Shown here: positions 4,232 through 5,874 of the stretch, in pieces | How positions within the stretch are numbered: position 1 is the stretch's first letter | How the letters are laid out: the number at the start of each line of letters is the position of its first letter | NCBI GenBank assembly: GCA_947304365.1 | Contig: CAMZAY010000080.1 | Span: 1-5,874 of the forward strand | DNA from: an uncultured Clostridia bacterium | Lineage (GTDB): Bacteria; Bacillota; Clostridia; Christensenellales; CAG-138 | DNA: 5,874 bases | Direction: 5' to 3' | The notes under the pieces: model-generated | Seen by the model: only the letters and a program-made list of their open reading frames with translations | What the model was told of the DNA's origin: nothing | Databases searched by the model: none | Made by a program: the position numbers and the translations under genes

Positions 4232-5539
4232 TTATCTTACAAGGGAATTTGCGACCGCGGCGGCGGCGGCGACGGACATATCGCCGTTCGAATCGACCTG
4301 GTGATCCACCGAAACGCGCCGCAATTCCTCCCGCGGGAGGGAAACTCCCTTTTCCTCCAGGAAGCGCTGGACTATCGCGGTAAAGCCGTCGAGCTTAAGC
4401 GGCTCCAGCGTCACCCGCTTTGTGAACGCGGGCGAGGGGACCTCCTCCGAAGCGGCGAGGAGCATCACGTTAACGGGCACGGTGCGCACGGCGAGCGGGA
4501 AAACGGGCGCGTCGTCGAGTGCGACGAGGAATTTGAGCGGCTGATCGCGGAGGATATCGAAGAGCTCCCCGAGCCCGTCCGCCCCTTTTAAGTACACGAA
4601 GCGTATCTCGGGCAGCTCGTCCGCAAGGGAGAACACCATGCAGGTCTTGCCCATGCCCTTTTCGCCCAGGATGAGCAGCGGCTCCGAATTATCGCCGCGC
4701 ATGAACTCGATAAGATGATCGAGGCAGCGGCGGTACTCCCTTTCAAAGAAGGGGATATTCTCCGCAAGCCGAAGCTCCTCCATCGGCTCCAGACGGGAGT
4801 TTTCCCATATGAACGCGCGGTTTTTAAGGAATACGCCGGAGCCGTACGCGGCAAAGAAATTCCACAGATCCTCCACCAGTACGGACCAGTCGGGCTCGCT
4901 TTCGAGGAAGCGATGGTACATCTCCTCAAGCGCCTCGTCCGAAACGAAGCTGCCCCTTAACTCCTCCTCGCCGTAATCCCAGCGTGGCGCGTTCTGCGGA
5001 AGGAACGCGGGTATGCCGGGTATGGGCTTTTCCTGTTCGTCGTCGGCAGGGCGCACCGCGCTCCCGCCCCACGCCGCCTCCGCAAGGCGTACGGCGTTAT
5101 CGCGCCCGGGGCGGCGCTTACGCAATACCTCCTTATACCTTTCCTGTATAAAGCGGTAAAGCTCCGACCCGCCGAGCGTGCGAAGCCCGTAAAGAACGTC
5201 CAGATCCTCCTTCATGGCGTTGTAAAGCGCCTCGTCCAACCGATTGGCGGCCGCCATTTTTGCAAAGGGATGCGGCTTCAAAAGTATCGCGTCGAGCAGA
5301 AGATCCTTAAAAAGATCGCCGCTTATCCTGCGGCAGCCGCTTGAGAGCATAGCGCTCGTCATCGAAAAGCACGCGTCGACAGCCGTCCTTATATCGCCCT
5401 GCGTTATCGCCTCGCAGCAGCGCATAAGCTCTTTTACCGGTTTTTCGTCAAGCATGCCGCGAAGTACGGTCAGCCGCGGCAGAAGCATGAGGACGGATTC
5501 GGCTCCCTCGTTCCAGGTGCAGTCGCAAAGCTCTTTCAT
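4232..5539 (-). CDS. DUF815-like P-loop ATPase
   Basis: 435 residues, cytoplasmic, with no signal peptide or membrane segment. Residues 1-160 are helical and poorly conserved to my eye. About 222-260 (LVEDLWNFFAAYGSGVFLKNRAFIW...LEPMEELRLAE) matches the segment that precedes the ATPase core in DUF815 proteins. The core has Walker A GEKGMGKT (292-299) and a Walker B-like strand KFLVALDD (336-343). Compared with DUF815 proteins as I remember them, the region after Walker B is short: the usual sensor stretch ATSNRRH is replaced by LLAASEEVP (360-368), and the segment leading to the lid is trimmed before TLEPLKLDGFTAIVQRFLEE (377-396). It is therefore a divergent member, with nucleotide binding likely and hydrolysis less certain. 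The biochemical role of DUF815 proteins is not established; they look like AAA+ ATPases. The ATG at 5539 has only a G-run (5543-5548) 3 nt upstream, so the start is less secure. The gene ends before its own terminator and is not in the sigma operon. Confidence 0.85.
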   Translation of the reverse strand: MKELCDCTWNEGAESVLMLLPRLTVLRGMLDEKPVKELMRCCEAITQGDIRTAVDACFSMTSAMLSSGCRRISGDLFKDLLLDAILLKPHPFAKMAAANRLDEALYNAMKEDLDVLYGLRTLGGSELYRFIQERYKEVLRKRRPGRDNAVRLAEAAWGGSAVRPADDEQEKPIPGIPAFLPQNAPRWDYGEEELRGSFVSDEALEEMYHRFLESEPDWSVLVEDLWNFFAAYGSGVFLKNRAFIWENSRLEPMEELRLAENIPFFEREYRRCLDHLIEFMRGDNSEPLLILGEKGMGKTCMVFSLADELPEIRFVYLKGADGLGELFDILRDQPLKFLVALDDAPVFPLAVRTVPVNVMLLAASEEVPSPAFTKRVTLEPLKLDGFTAIVQRFLEEKGVSLPREELRRVSVDHQVDSNGDMSVAAAAAVANSLVR

Positions 5540-5571
5540 AGGCCCCCCGATGATCGTTATTTTCTACAATA

Positions 5572-5600
5572 TTTATACCATACGGCGCGCGATTATACAA
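5572..5600 (-). promoter_or_regulatory. Predicted promoter of the DUF815-like gene (extended -10)
   Basis: On the - strand TATAAA (5572-5577) is preceded by TGG, an extended -10, and lies 17 nt downstream of TTGTAT (5595-5600), a weak -35 that keeps only TTG. It would start transcription about 25 nt before the ATG at 5539. Confidence 0.55.
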
Positions 5601-5647
5601 GGGGTAGTATTGATAAAAGACGAATTATTATATTCCCGGGGCTTTGC

Positions 5648-5675
5648 TTGACAGGCACCGCATTCGGGGTATAAT
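5648..5675 (+). promoter_or_regulatory. Consensus housekeeping promoter of the Mrp/NBP35 gene
   Basis: TTGACA (5648-5653), a 16-nt spacer, and TATAAT (5670-5675): both hexamers are perfect sigma-A consensus. Transcription would begin near 5682, giving a leader of roughly 30 nt before the ATG at 5711. Confidence 0.88.
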
Positions 5676-5710
5676 AACAAATGAAGAATAATACTCCAAA
5701 GGAGATTTGT

Positions 5711-5874
5711 ATGAGCGAGAATTGTACCCACGATTGTTCGACCTGCGGTGAGAACTGTCCCTCACGCGATCCCAAGAGCATGCTTGAGAAGCTCCATGAG
5801 ATGAGCTCCGTCAAGAAGGTCATCGCCGTAATAAGCGGCAAGGGCGGCGTAGGCAAGTCCCTTGTCACCGGCCT
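5711..5874 (+). CDS. Mrp/NBP35-family ATPase, 5' part (cut by window end)
   Basis: First 54 codons of a P-loop ATPase of the Mrp/NBP35 (ParA/MinD-like) group, thought to carry or transfer iron-sulfur clusters in the cytoplasm. The start ATG has AAAGGAG (5698-5704) with a 6-nt spacer and a consensus promoter. The N-terminus carries four cysteines (5, 9, 12, 16: C-x3-C-x2-C-x3-C), which could bind an Fe-S cluster or metal. A linker with SSVKKVIAVISGKGGVGKS follows, where GKGGVGKS (43-50) is the deviant Walker A motif of this superfamily. The usual C-terminal CxxC lies outside the window. The family call is firm; the exact role is not, and I do not assign a symbol. Confidence 0.92.
   Translation, partial: MSENCTHDCSTCGENCPSRDPKSMLEKLHEMSSVKKVIAVISGKGGVGKSLVTG

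Noticed and set aside
5610..5622. CGTCTTTTA on the - strand upstream of the DUF815-like gene as a second ECF promoter
   Set aside because: It resembles the -10 region at 4154 but no AAC-type -35 is present 16-17 nt upstream.
5593..5868. Open frame on the - strand opposite the Mrp/NBP35 start
   Set aside because: It lies across a consensus promoter and the P-loop coding region of the + strand gene and has no family features.

Overview
The window suggests an uncultured, fairly G+C-rich member of the Clostridia (Bacillota), probably gut-associated. This rests on the style of its proteins (a KMGKT-type tyrosyl-tRNA synthetase, a DUF815-like ATPase, an Mrp/NBP35 ATPase with a short Cys-rich N-terminus), strong AGGAGG-type ribosome binding sites, consensus TTGACA/TATAAT promoter elements, and palindromic intergenic repeats of a kind I associate from memory with gut Firmicutes. 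The taxonomic call is inference; no rRNA is present.

Layout. (1) Positions 1-719, + strand: 3' part of tyrS, then a hairpin terminator that looks bidirectional (737-770). (2) 771-908: a compact non-coding palindromic element made of several hairpins. (3) 941-4128, - strand: a four-gene operon, read from right to left as ECF sigma factor (3565-4128), membrane-anchored serpin (2136-3572), small lipoprotein (1805-2122) and cysteine-rich lipoprotein (941-1678). A second, half-length copy of the palindromic repeat (1740-1787) lies between the two lipoprotein genes. (4) 4147-4231: a short gap holding both the terminator of the preceding gene and an ECF-type promoter for the operon. (5) 4232-5539, - strand: a DUF815-like P-loop ATPase. 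(6) 5540-5710: divergent promoter region. (7) 5711-5874, + strand: start of an Mrp/NBP35-family ATPase, cut by the window end.

The part most worth attention is the sigma-serpin operon. The sigma stop and the serpin GTG start overlap by 8 nt behind a near-perfect Shine-Dalgarno sequence. This is the usual arrangement for an ECF sigma factor and its membrane-bound anti-sigma factor. The second protein does have an anti-sigma-like plan: a short cytoplasmic N-terminus, one membrane segment and a Pro/Ala-rich linker. Its extracytoplasmic domain, however, is a complete serpin with a reactive-centre loop of canonical length. A TGTAAC-N17-CGTC promoter, typical of self-regulated ECF factors, sits just upstream of the sigma gene. 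I infer a signalling or defence module in which an exported protease inhibitor, which changes shape irreversibly when attacked by a protease, is coupled to (or at least controlled by) a dedicated sigma factor. Two surface lipoproteins would be accessory parts. The signalling step is hypothesis; the gene architecture is seen directly.
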